Assembly (NCBI GenBank): GCA_028823035.1
Contig: JAPKCI010000037.1
Location: forward strand, 1 to 38,125
Length of the DNA: 38,125 nucleotides
Reading direction: 5' to 3'
Source of the DNA: Rubripirellula sp.
Lineage (GTDB): Bacteria > Planctomycetota > Planctomycetia > Pirellulales > Pirellulaceae
Position numbers and translations under genes: made by a program. Shown here one piece after another: positions 9,565 to 16,518 of the stretch. Under the pieces are notes generated by a model. The model did no database searches, was not told the origin of the DNA, and saw only the letters and a program-made list of their open reading frames with translations. Every line of letters starts with the position of its first letter. Positions within the stretch are counted from its first letter, which is position 1.

Positions 9565-10077
9565 ATGAATCGGACTGTGGTGAGCGGCTTTGCCGCGTTC
9601 GCACTATTAATTGGTGCTGGACTTGCTATGACTGAAACAACCGCCGAAGCTGGTCGCTGCGGCGGAGGATTGCTCTCTGGTCTGAAAGCCAAGAGCTGCG
9701 GCGGTAAAGTTCTCGGTAACCTCGACCTCGGCAAAAAGAGTTGTGGTGGTGGATTGCTTGCACGCCTTAAGGCAAAGCACGCTTCTGACTGCTGTGCACC
9801 TGAGGCAGCTCCTTGCGAAGCACCAGCTCCTTGCGAGCCAGTTCCTTGCGAGCCAGTTCCTTGCGAGACCGCGACTGATTGCTGTGCCGATGATTGCTGC
9901 AGCAAGCCAGGCCTTCTGAAGCGTCTGATGAGCAAGCTTCGTTCAAGGAATTCTTGCTGCGACGATCCTTGTGCAGCTGATCCTTGCGGAACTGTTGAAG
10001 AAGCAGCCAGCAGCAGCGATTCAGCTGAGGAAGCTGCACCGCCTGCACCAGTGGCTGACGCAAAAACTGACGCCTAA
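9565..10077 (+). CDS. Cysteine-rich exported repeat protein (170 aa)
   Basis: I know no named family for this. ATG 9565 has GGAG 7 nt upstream and opens a clean signal peptide (MNRTVVSGFAAFALLIGAGLAMTETTAEA, cleavage after AEA expected). A frame start at 9520 would place 15 unrelated residues before the signal. The mature part has 17 cysteines in about 140 residues. Three related segments recur: CGGGLLSGLKAKSC, then CGGGLLARLKAKHASDCC, then CCSKPGLLKRLMSKLRSRN followed by SCC. Each is Cys, then GLL-x-x-L-x-x-K/R, then Cys. Between the second and third lies a PCEPV series from a 15-bp DNA repeat. The C-terminus is acidic and Ala-rich. Planctomycete walls have been described as protein-rich and cystine-rich, so an envelope role is possible, but that is inference. 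Metal binding by the CC pairs is an alternative. Confidence 0.8.
   Translation: MNRTVVSGFAAFALLIGAGLAMTETTAEAGRCGGGLLSGLKAKSCGGKVLGNLDLGKKSCGGGLLARLKAKHASDCCAPEAAPCEAPAPCEPVPCEPVPCETATDCCADDCCSKPGLLKRLMSKLRSRNSCCDDPCAADPCGTVEEAASSSDSAEEAAPPAPVADAKTDA
9829..9867. repeat. 15-bp tandem repeat (about 2.6 copies) in the Cys-rich gene
   Basis: CCTTGCGAGCCAGTT occurs at 9829-9843 and again identically at 9844-9858, followed by a partial copy. It encodes PCEPV-PCEPV-PCE. A diverged 18-bp relative precedes it at 9811. The repeat is in frame and adds one Cys per unit. Confidence 0.9.
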
Positions 10078-10129
10078 TGGCGTGAACGCCTAGTAGTTAG
10101 AGCACGGTTTCCAACGCTGGAAAATGGAC

Positions 10130-11452
10130 TCAATCCGCCCCGTCGACCTCAGGTTCGACGGGGTTTTTTTGTGAACTGACGAGTTGTTTGACGATGTCGG
10201 GTCGCAGTCTGGCGACGTTATTGAAGTCATCGATGTCGTCGGGTTTTAAATACAGGTGCTCTGACTGGTCAGGATCTTGCACATAGAACCAGTCGGGCGT
10301 CGTTACCGCATGAACGATCCGATCTGACTTGGTGATGACGCTGGCGGGTGCATCCGACTGGCACCACTGTTCTGGCGACCATCCTGCTGACTGCCCACCG
10401 ACCGGGTTCGAATGGTTGGCGAGTTGATCCAGGATTTGAGGGAACGTGTCACCGCCGCTGAGGTGGGGCAGGTGTAGCGGTCCGATATCACTTACGATCA
10501 TGGGCAGTCGGATATCGGCACTTCGCAGAGGTCCCTGACGATGGCCAATCCAGCCATTTTGCCCCAGCTGAAAACCGCTTGTCCCAACGATCAAAACGTG
10601 AGGATCGTCGGCTTTTAGGGAGGTTAGAAGGATTTCCAGCAGGACGTCGATCAAACGAATCTGACATCCATAGGTTCGCATCCACGACGTCACCAGATCG
10701 GGATGAATTTCATTGGGTAACTGCAACGCCGGCGGGCTGACGTCATTAAAGATCGGCGGAAGTTTTTCCAGTTGTTCCATAACGGAGTTTTCTGCCTCGA
10801 GCAGTTCCACTTCGTCACTGGGGGTTAGTGATTCTTCATCATCTTCGTCAATCAGTGCTAAATAACGTGGAGCGTCCCAGCGAGTGGTCAAGAAATCACT
10901 GTGTAGCCACAGGATGCTCCAGTCTTCATCTTCCGAGTCACGCTCAATCGCTGCGGCTACCAGTTGCCCCAGTTGCGTATCAACAATGTCCTCTGCGGGC
11001 AGCGGACTCCATTCCTGTTCACGGTTATGCAGAGACAGCATGCGGTCAAAGGGCAAGTCTTCAAAGCTTGCAGCAATCTCCGCCACATCGGTGATCAGAT
11101 CGACGTTCCCACGGGCTTGCCAGTGGTTTTTCCAGCTCGGTGTTTGTTCGATCCCCTCGACCATTCGGTGAAACATTTCCGACGGTCGGTCTGTGGTCGC
11201 CAGCCAGCGATCCCAGACGCAGCCCGTGTTGGCGATCGCATCGACTGCGGGCGTTTGGTTCCACGATGATCCATAGCAACCCAGGGCAGCTGGTGTCAGA
11301 CCTTCGAGCGAAAGCACAACGAGGGGGCGAGGCTTCAATTGAATTCCAGCAAATTCGAGTTCCGAGATCGTGATGTTCTGATGTTGTTTTAAACGCTCCG
11401 AGGCAGTCGTGTGGACCGAGACGCGTAAAAGTACATTCCTTCCGCAAAGCAT
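10130..11452 (-). CDS. Sulfatase-like (alkaline-phosphatase superfamily) protein with a degenerate active site
   Basis: The 440-residue protein has the sulfatase fold outline: VVLSLEGLTPAALGCYG in place of the usual VLILADD...GCYG, then TPAVDAIANTGCVWDRW (the TPNLDRLA...G..F equivalent), a middle acidic insertion, and VLIVGTSGFQLG...GWIGHRQGP near the usual metal-site strand (VIFTSDHG). The catalytic CxPSR position reads TTDRPSE, with no Cys or Ser nucleophile at the formylglycine site, and the metal-binding DD is replaced by LEG. I therefore expect no sulfatase activity. There is no clear signal peptide, unlike the intact sulfatase at 26785. The first ~40 residues look non-homologous; a downstream GTG or similar start is possible. 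A binding or regulatory role is conceivable but unknown. Its 3' end carries the terminator of the convergent gene. Confidence 0.75.
   Translation of the reverse strand: MLCGRNVLLRVSVHTTASERLKQHQNITISELEFAGIQLKPRPLVVLSLEGLTPAALGCYGSSWNQTPAVDAIANTGCVWDRWLATTDRPSEMFHRMVEGIEQTPSWKNHWQARGNVDLITDVAEIAASFEDLPFDRMLSLHNREQEWSPLPAEDIVDTQLGQLVAAAIERDSEDEDWSILWLHSDFLTTRWDAPRYLALIDEDDEESLTPSDEVELLEAENSVMEQLEKLPPIFNDVSPPALQLPNEIHPDLVTSWMRTYGCQIRLIDVLLEILLTSLKADDPHVLIVGTSGFQLGQNGWIGHRQGPLRSADIRLPMIVSDIGPLHLPHLSGGDTFPQILDQLANHSNPVGGQSAGWSPEQWCQSDAPASVITKSDRIVHAVTTPDWFYVQDPDQSEHLYLKPDDIDDFNNVARLRPDIVKQLVSSQKNPVEPEVDGAD
10138..10170 (+). terminator. Strong rho-independent terminator for the Cys-rich gene, inside the opposing coding sequence
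   Basis: CCCCGTCGA at 10138-10146 pairs perfectly with TCGACGGGG at 10155-10163 (9 bp, 8-nt loop) and is followed by seven T. It is oriented to stop plus-strand transcripts 61 bp after the Cys-rich stop. The whole element lies in the last codons of the minus-strand sulfatase-like gene (stop at 10130), where it encodes the C-terminal KNPVEPEVDGAD. On the minus strand there is no T-run. Confidence 0.85.
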
Positions 11453-11581
11453 GCCTGACTGCTACCAATTCTATCGGCGGCATTCACTGGTGGCCTACGG
11501 CAAGCAGCGTGATCGGCCAGAGGGCCCTAAGAGACCGGCGGGCCGGGCTTGGGAAATCGGCTGAGGCGATCGCTCCGGCCC

Positions 11582-11646
11582 CGTGTTGGCTCCACAGGTA
11601 ACTCTCGTGTTGGCTCCACAAGTAACTCTCGTGTTGGCTCCACAGG
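11582..11646. repeat. 24-bp intergenic tandem repeat (2.7 copies)
   Basis: Units start at 11582, 11606 and 11630; each begins CGTGTTGGCTCCACA and the first two end GTAACTCT. The first two differ by one base. They lie between the lpdA stop (11735) and the start of the sulfatase-like gene (11452). On the minus strand a frame through them would read VEPTRELP repeats, but it shows no other sign of being a gene. Confidence 0.9.
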
Positions 11647-11734
11647 CAAAGGGACCCTGCTCGGGTAGATTTTCTGTCTAGCTGGCCTTTTGCTCGCTGA
11701 TTCGGCGGTCAGGGGGGCTGCTTCAGGACTGGCT

Positions 11735-13174
11735 TCAGGCTGTTGCAGGCTTCTTTTTCGGCTTGAAAATCTCGGTAGCCGTTCCGAAGTGAACTTCACC
11801 CGCGTTCATGAGTGTTTCGCTGAGGGTGGGATGGGGGTGCACGCTGTCGGTGATGTCATGAACTTCGCAGCCCATTTCAATTGCCAACACGGCTTCCGCA
11901 ATCAGTTCACCAGCGCCACTACCGACGATACCACAGCCCAGCACACGCTCTGTTTTGGGATCCACCAACCATTTGGTCAAACCGTTGGTGATGCCCAAGG
12001 CCTGTGCTCTACCGCTGGCAGCCCAAGGATAGATTTCGACATCGACCTCGATTCCCTCACGTTTGGCTTCTTCCTCTGTGATGCCGGCCCATGCAATCTC
12101 CGGGTCTGTAAAGACGACGGCGGGGATGGCGGCTTTATCGAAGGCGACGTTCTTACCGGCGACAACCTCGGCTGCCACGCGGCCTTCGTGTGTCGCTTTG
12201 TGGGCCAGCATGGGATCGCCTGCAATGTCACCGATGGCCAGAATGTGCGGATCAGCGGTCCGCTGTTGCTCGTCGCAGACCACGAAGCCCCGTTGGTTGA
12301 CTTGGACTTTCGTATTTTCGAGGCCGATTCCTCGTGTCACCGGCTTGCGGCCGATGCTCACCAGAACTCTGTCGTACCGTTCGTGGCCAAACTTGTCCGG
12401 GCCCTCAAAGGTCACCTCGATCTTGTCATCGATCTGGGTCAAGGATCCGACTTTGGTGTTCAGGAACACGCGGCCTTCGCACAGTTTGTCGATTTCCTTG
12501 GCAAGCGGTTTGACCAGATCGCGGTCGGCACCTGGCAGCAGTCCGTCCATCAACTCAACGACGCTGACCTTTGAGCCAAGCTGAGCGTAGACGCTGCCCA
12601 TCTCAAGACCGATGTATCCGCCGCCGACCACCAACATGGTTTCCGGAATGTCGGCCAACGCGAGAGCACCCGTGCTATCCATCACGCGGTCGCTGTCGAT
12701 CTGGAACGCCGGCGGCATGGCAGGCACGCTACCCGTCGCTAAAATACACGTGTCAAAGGTCAGGGTGCCTCCTTCAGGAATCGACTTATGATCACCCTCG
12801 AGTTTGAGTGTGGTCGAATCAATGAAGCTACCTCTTGCCTGAATCACCGTCACATTGCGACGCTTGGCCAGCTGTCCCAAGCCCCCGGTCAAATTCGAGA
12901 TGACCTTGTCTTTTCGAGCTCGCACCTTATCGATGTCAATTTTGGGTTTGTCTTCGTATACGACGCCCCATTCCTTGCGGAGTTCGTCGACTTCGCCGAT
13001 CACCTTGGCGACGTGCAGCAGAGCCTTGCTGGGGATGCATCCTCGCAACAAACAGGTACCGCCGAGCCTTGGTTCGGCCTCGACAATCGTGACATCCAGC
13101 CCCTCATCGGCTGCCAGAAACGCTGCGGCGTAACCGCCGGGACCACCACCTAAGACGAGAACTGGAGCATGCAT
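11735..13174 (-). CDS. lpdA: Dihydrolipoyl dehydrogenase (E3 of 2-oxo-acid dehydrogenase complexes)
   Basis: The 479-residue flavoprotein reoxidises lipoyl groups of pyruvate, 2-oxoglutarate or branched-chain complexes with NAD+. The FAD site is VLGGGPGGYAAAFLAADEG at about 6-24, and the redox disulfide is GGTCLLRGCIPSKALLH (CLLRGC in place of the more usual CLNVGC). The NAD site is VVGGGYIGLEMG, the second FAD strand HILAIGDIAG, and the catalytic His-Glu pair VHPHPTLSE lies near residue 450. No E1 or E2 gene is adjacent, so it probably serves complexes encoded elsewhere. ATG 13174 is preceded by AAGGTGAG with good spacing. A TGTGA-N6-TCACA dyad lies 45-60 bp upstream. Confidence 0.96.
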   Translation of the reverse strand: MHAPVLVLGGGPGGYAAAFLAADEGLDVTIVEAEPRLGGTCLLRGCIPSKALLHVAKVIGEVDELRKEWGVVYEDKPKIDIDKVRARKDKVISNLTGGLGQLAKRRNVTVIQARGSFIDSTTLKLEGDHKSIPEGGTLTFDTCILATGSVPAMPPAFQIDSDRVMDSTGALALADIPETMLVVGGGYIGLEMGSVYAQLGSKVSVVELMDGLLPGADRDLVKPLAKEIDKLCEGRVFLNTKVGSLTQIDDKIEVTFEGPDKFGHERYDRVLVSIGRKPVTRGIGLENTKVQVNQRGFVVCDEQQRTADPHILAIGDIAGDPMLAHKATHEGRVAAEVVAGKNVAFDKAAIPAVVFTDPEIAWAGITEEEAKREGIEVDVEIYPWAASGRAQALGITNGLTKWLVDPKTERVLGCGIVGSGAGELIAEAVLAIEMGCEVHDITDSVHPHPTLSETLMNAGEVHFGTATEIFKPKKKPATA

Positions 13175-13218
13175 GAGCGAAACTCACCTTGCAGATATGA
13201 AAAGGGAATGCATGAATT

Positions 13219-13234
13219 TGTGACAGCGATCACA
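13219..13234 (-). promoter_or_regulatory. CRP/FNR-type dyad upstream of lpdA
   Basis: TGTGA (13219-13223), six bases, TCACA (13230-13234). Both half-sites are exact matches to the CRP half-site and the spacing is the canonical 6 bp. It lies 45-60 bp before the lpdA ATG. I cannot place a confident promoter relative to it, so activation or repression is open. The rest of the 13175-13496 gap holds only this site and the rpsD 3' hairpin. Confidence 0.4.
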
Positions 13235-13435
13235 TGGATAAAGCGAACACCGATCACCGCTGCGATGTCGAAGCCCCAGACTAGATGTCATCGAGCGTTC
13301 ACCCTTCCCCAACCGGGAACCGATCATCGCAGCAGGGGACATTCCAGACCGGAGCATCCTCGTCACGCCTGACAAAAACGAGTCATCAATGCCAAACGGG
13401 CCAACGATTCAAATCGCAGTCTGCCGTACTCTGTT

Positions 13436-13475
13436 TGTCAGCGTTTGCAGCTGTGATGGTGTACAAACGCTGACA
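13436..13475 (-). terminator. Perfect 12-bp hairpin just after rpsD
   Basis: TGTCAGCGTTTG at 13436-13447 and CAAACGCTGACA at 13464-13475 form a 12-bp stem with a 16-nt loop, beginning 21 bp beyond the rpsD stop. There is no T-run on the minus strand, so it may be a transcript-end stabiliser or Rho-assisted terminator rather than a classic intrinsic terminator. Confidence 0.5.
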
Positions 13476-13496
13476 CTGAACAATATAACGACTGGT

Positions 13497-14105
13497 CTAG
13501 CGAGACAGGAATTCGACGACGCTGTTCGCGTCTACTGGCAGGCTGATGTCGCTTGGTCCTGGCATGCCGAGCACTGTCGCTTTCAGGTTCTCGCTGTCAA
13601 GCGTCACCCAATCAAGGGCGTCGGGAGCGGTATTCGCAATGACGCCTCGGTACAGGTTTTTCAGGTTTTCACGACCACGAACCTCGACGATATCGCCGGG
13701 GCGAAGCAAGTAGCTGGGCTTTGTGACTTTGACGCCATTCACGGTGAAGTGACCGTGGGCGACGCCCTGGCGGGCTTGAGGTCGTGTTTTGGTGAATCCC
13801 ACGCGGCGAACCACATTGTCCAAGCGTCGCTCGCACATCAACAGCAGCAACTCACCAGTATTGCCCGGTTTACGACCAACCGCATCGAAATAACGACGAA
13901 GTTGCCGCTCACCCAGACCGTAATAATGTTTGATCTTTTGCTTCTCGAGCAGGGCCAAACCGTAGTTGCTGGGTCGGCGACCACGGACGTGCATTCCGGG
14001 TGGTTGTGGGCGGCGGTCGAGCGCACGGGCTGCGCCTGATGTTTCGTAAATGAGTGTGCCGAGTCGACGGTTGATACGAGCTTTGGGGCCGGTGTAACGA
14101 GCCAT
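13497..14105 (-). CDS. rpsD: 30S ribosomal protein S4
   Basis: The 202-residue protein begins MARYTGPKARINRRLG and carries the S4 RNA-binding core (ERQLRRYFDAVGRKPGNTGE, then RRLDNVVRRVGFTKTRPQARQ and VNGVKVTKPSYLLRPGD). It is a primary 16S rRNA-binding protein that nucleates assembly of the small-subunit body. The N-terminus has no cysteines, so it is the zinc-free form. The frame is open for 357 nt upstream, but ATG 14105 has AGAAAGG about 9 nt upstream and matches the conserved N-terminus. It stands alone here, not with rpsM, rpsK or rpoA. A strong hairpin in its leader (14226-14248) and another after its stop frame the gene. Confidence 0.97.
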   Translation of the reverse strand: MARYTGPKARINRRLGTLIYETSGAARALDRRPQPPGMHVRGRRPSNYGLALLEKQKIKHYYGLGERQLRRYFDAVGRKPGNTGELLLLMCERRLDNVVRRVGFTKTRPQARQGVAHGHFTVNGVKVTKPSYLLRPGDIVEVRGRENLKNLYRGVIANTAPDALDWVTLDSENLKATVLGMPGPSDISLPVDANSVVEFLSR

Positions 14106-14548
14106 TGGCAAACCTTTCTGCGCCGCGTGGACGCTGTTCGAGGGGGTAGCGTGACAGGCTTCCACCCGTCCGCTGGACGCGATCCGTGCTTGGAATCGGC
14201 GTTTCCGCTGATGACCCAAACGAGGATGGCCTCGACAATCGAGGCCATTTGGTCGCGTGCTAAATTTCTTTTGCGGGCTAGAGTGTTGCTGGCAGAGGCG
14301 ATTTTGGCAAGAGGAAGCATTCAAAGAACGCCTGATTGGCTCGGAATACATCGACCATATTGCTCCAGCGACCGCCAGTCGGAGTTCGATGATCCAAACT
14401 CCTTTCTGCTGAACCGTCCTTCGACTACCGTGTAGGCCCCTCTTGCGGTAGCCCAGACTCATACGCGACCGCTCTTTGTTCCGAATCGTGCATTCATACT
14501 GTCGTCTGGGCAGAGATCAGTAGAAATAGCAACTCATAGGCAAGGTAG
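14106..14548. other. Divergent intergenic region between rpsD and the PfkB kinase
   Basis: This 443-bp region holds the leaders of both genes. The clearest element is the 10-bp hairpin at 14226-14248. On the plus side AAGG precedes the kinase ATG by 3-4 nt (a tight Shine-Dalgarno). I found no convincing -35/-10 pair for either gene. The long minus frame in phase with rpsD has no recognisable protein content. Confidence 0.5.
14226..14248 (-). promoter_or_regulatory. Leader hairpin upstream of rpsD
   Basis: ATGGCCTCGA (14226-14235), loop CAA, TCGAGGCCAT (14239-14248) form a perfect 10-bp stem with a 3-nt loop, 121-143 nt before the rpsD start. There is no T-run, so it is not an intrinsic terminator. 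S4 is a known autogenous repressor that binds leader RNA in other bacteria; a role here is inferred from position only. Confidence 0.35.
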
Positions 14549-15541
14549 ATGGCTGCAATAGACGTTTTTGGTGTGGGCAACGCGTTGGTTGATATCCAAA
14601 CACAGGTTGCGGATCAGGTCCTCACAGACCTCGGGATCGAAAAAGGCATCATGACGCTCGTGGATGAGGAGCAGCAGGCCGGCGTCTTGGGCAAACTCGA
14701 TGGCTCACCGCTGCATCGTTGTGCCGGAGGCTCTGCCGCAAATACGATCGTTGCTCTGGCCGAATTGGGCGCTTCGACAGCTTATGTCGGAAAAGTCGGA
14801 AATGACGAGATCGGTGCCTTCTTTCTCAATGACATGCGTGATCTCGGAATCGGCATCGATGTCACACCGGCTGCCAGCAGCACGGGAACTTGCGCTGTGC
14901 TGATCACGGGCGACGCCCAGCGGACCATGCTGACCCACTTGGGAGCATCGGCAACCCTGACTGAGGAGGACATCGACCCAGCATTGATCGAATCGGCCAA
15001 GTACGTCTACATCGAAGGATATCTACTAACCGGCGAGACAACCAAGGCGGCAGCGTACCGAGCTATGGATCTTGCCAAGCAAGCTGGCGTGAAAGTCGCT
15101 CTGACCGCATCCGACCCATTTTTGGTCAATATGATCCGTGATGAGATCTGGGATTTAGTCCAAGGTCCGGTCGATTTGTTCTTCTGCAATGAAGAAGAGG
15201 CGAAAAGCCTGACCAACGAAACCGATCCCATTCAATGTGCTGCCAAAATTCACAAACATGCTGAAAATGTCGCACTGACCCTTGGGAACAAGGGGTCCCT
15301 CATCATGCATGGCGGTGAGGCCTATCCGGTCGAAGGAGTCGATGTCAAAGCAATCGATACTACCGGTGCAGGCGATATGTATGCCGGTGCTCTGATGTAC
15401 GGGATTACCAACGGGATGGGCTGGCAGCAAGCTGGGCATCTCGCTTCTCATGCAGCGGCGAGAATCGTTTCTCAGATGGGAGCCCGGCTTGAACGTAAAT
15501 TCACGCCGGAAGAAGTCGCTGAATTTGCCGAGATGAGTTGA
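14549..15541 (+). CDS. PfkB-family carbohydrate/nucleoside kinase, adenosine-kinase-like
   Basis: The 330-residue ribokinase-fold kinase phosphorylates a sugar or nucleoside with [17 protein letters not shown] at the start is the substrate-side strand, [15 protein letters not shown] (about 60-74) is PfkB signature 1, and [16 protein letters not shown] (about 271-286) is signature 2, with the catalytic base Asp in GAGD. The ALVDIQ opening and the GGSAANT pattern are those of the adenosine-kinase subgroup (cd01168-type), but a fructose- or ribose-type substrate cannot be excluded from sequence alone. Length is normal. It is monocistronic as far as I can see, with a weak hairpin after the stop at 15569. 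Confidence 0.88.
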   Translation: MAAIDVFGVGNALVDIQTQVADQVLTDLGIEKGIMTLVDEEQQAGVLGKLDGSPLHRCAGGSAANTIVALAELGASTAYVGKVGNDEIGAFFLNDMRDLGIGIDVTPAASSTGTCAVLITGDAQRTMLTHLGASATLTEEDIDPALIESAKYVYIEGYLLTGETTKAAAYRAMDLAKQAGVKVALTASDPFLVNMIRDEIWDLVQGPVDLFFCNEEEAKSLTNETDPIQCAAKIHKHAENVALTLGNKGSLIMHGGEAYPVEGVDVKAIDTTGAGDMYAGALMYGITNGMGWQQAGHLASHAAARIVSQMGARLERKFTPEEVAEFAEMS

Positions 15542-15568
15542 ATGTGAGGTCCATCAGAACTGCCAGTT

Positions 15569-15597
15569 GGGAAGTCCCTCGCAAGTGAGGACTGCCC
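15569..15597 (+). terminator. Weak hairpin after the PfkB kinase gene
   Basis: GGG-A-AGTCC (15569-15577) pairs with GGACT-G-CCC (15589-15597): eight pairs with one mismatch and an 11-nt loop. No T-run follows, so termination is uncertain. Confidence 0.3.
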
Positions 15598-15630
15598 GCA
15601 AGGGTAACCAATCTTGATCAGGCGGTTCCT

Positions 15631-15705
15631 CTCCGCCGTATCACGATGGTCTGCGCGTCTCCGCGGTATCACGATGGTCTGCGCGTCTCCGCGGTATCAC
15701 GATGG
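15631..15705. repeat. 28-bp intergenic tandem repeat (2.7 copies)
   Basis: Units start at 15631, 15659 and 15687. The shared core is GTATCACGATGG, preceded by CTCCGC and followed by TCTGCGCGT; the first copy differs from the others by one base (CCGCC versus CCGCG). The unit length is not a multiple of three, which fits a non-coding position. Confidence 0.9.
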
Positions 15706-15905
15706 CTTCTCCAAAAGCCAATGCGGATACTGACGCCGCTGCCAATGGTGATGTTTCCCTTTTCGGACTCTACCTGCGGTTTCGCGTCCCAAGACATATT
15801 CAGAGGTCTAGCGGATTGATATGGTTGATTACGCCAGTCGCGGGATCGTCTCAGCTACTGGCCACGGCACTCTTTCCTCTTCCATCCACCAAGAACAAGT
15901 CTCAA

Positions 15906-16325
15906 ATGGCTGTTGAAATTAAAGTCGGCTACAACGGTCAACTCCGCTGCGAAGCGACTCACGGTCCAAGCGGCGAGCAACTCAGCACCGATGCACCGAC
16001 CGACAATGGCGGCAAGGGCGAATCATTTTCTCCGACGGACCTGGTGGCAACTGCTTTGGGCACTTGTGTAATGACAATTTTGGGGCTGGTGGCCGAACGA
16101 CATGATGTTGATCTCAAAGGCACCAACATCGTGGTGACCAAGGAAATGGTCGCAGATCCAATTCGCAGAATTGGATCGCTGCGGACATTGGTCATGATTC
16201 CGTCTGAGACTGTGAAAGACGAAGAACTACGCACACGTCTGGAGGCCGCTGCAAGAAAGTGTCCGGTACACCAAAGCTTGCATGCTGATATCGATGCTCC
16301 TATCGAATTTCGATACTTGGGCTGA
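15906..16325 (+). CDS. OsmC/Ohr-family protein
   Basis: The 139-residue protein starts at ATG 15906 (MAVEIKVGYNGQLRCEATHG), the usual N-terminus of OsmC-like proteins. The two redox cysteines are LGTCVMTILGLVAERHDVDL (about Cys56) and ARKCPVHQSL (about Cys120), the pattern of organic hydroperoxide reductases of the OsmC/YhfA-like group. The SPTDLVATALGTC helix is typical. It should reduce organic peroxides in the cytoplasm with a thiol donor, although some OsmC relatives have other roles. No Shine-Dalgarno is obvious (AAGAAC about 12 nt upstream). Confidence 0.88.
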   Translation: MAVEIKVGYNGQLRCEATHGPSGEQLSTDAPTDNGGKGESFSPTDLVATALGTCVMTILGLVAERHDVDLKGTNIVVTKEMVADPIRRIGSLRTLVMIPSETVKDEELRTRLEAAARKCPVHQSLHADIDAPIEFRYLG

Positions 16326-16518
16326 TTTGGTCGCAAGCGTGGACTTGATCGCTCCCGTTCCCAGTTCGTGAAACGACAGGTCGGCATTCCACTACTATGA
16401 AGTGTTTGACTTTGACGGTCGTAGCGGTTGCAGCGATTCGCCCCTCCATGCTCGCTGCAAGGGATGCAAATAGCCGATTTTTTAAGAGAAGATTCATTCT
16501 CTCTTTTTGCGCGTGTGT

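Larger units (their letters stand above)
15542..15905. other. Intergenic region before the OsmC gene
   Basis: This 364-bp region contains the weak kinase-end hairpin and a 28-bp tandem repeat. A frame in phase with OsmC starts at 15702 inside the last repeat copy and would add 68 residues with no family resemblance, so it is read here as non-coding. No firm promoter is visible. Confidence 0.5.

Noticed and set aside
10400-10420. GGGTTCGAATGG resembling a tRNA T-arm
   Set aside because: It lies inside the sulfatase-like coding sequence, and no acceptor, D or anticodon arms can be built around it.
11527-11799. Minus-strand frame with VEPTRELP repeats
   Set aside because: It overlaps the 3' end of lpdA in another frame, and its repeat is explained by a 24-bp intergenic DNA repeat; no start context or family resemblance.
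14106-14462. In-frame open extension upstream of rpsD (119 codons)
   Set aside because: S4 begins at MARYTGPK with a good Shine-Dalgarno (AGAAAGG); the extension has no family resemblance and contains a strong hairpin.
15702-15905. 68-residue N-terminal extension of OsmC
   Set aside because: It starts inside a 28-bp tandem repeat, and OsmC proteins begin at the MAVEIKV position.
16485-16508. Hairpin AGAGAA/TTCTCT followed by CTTTTT just before ftsK
   Set aside because: The stem is only 6 bp and A/T-rich, and it lies between OsmC and the ftsK start; too weak to call a terminator.
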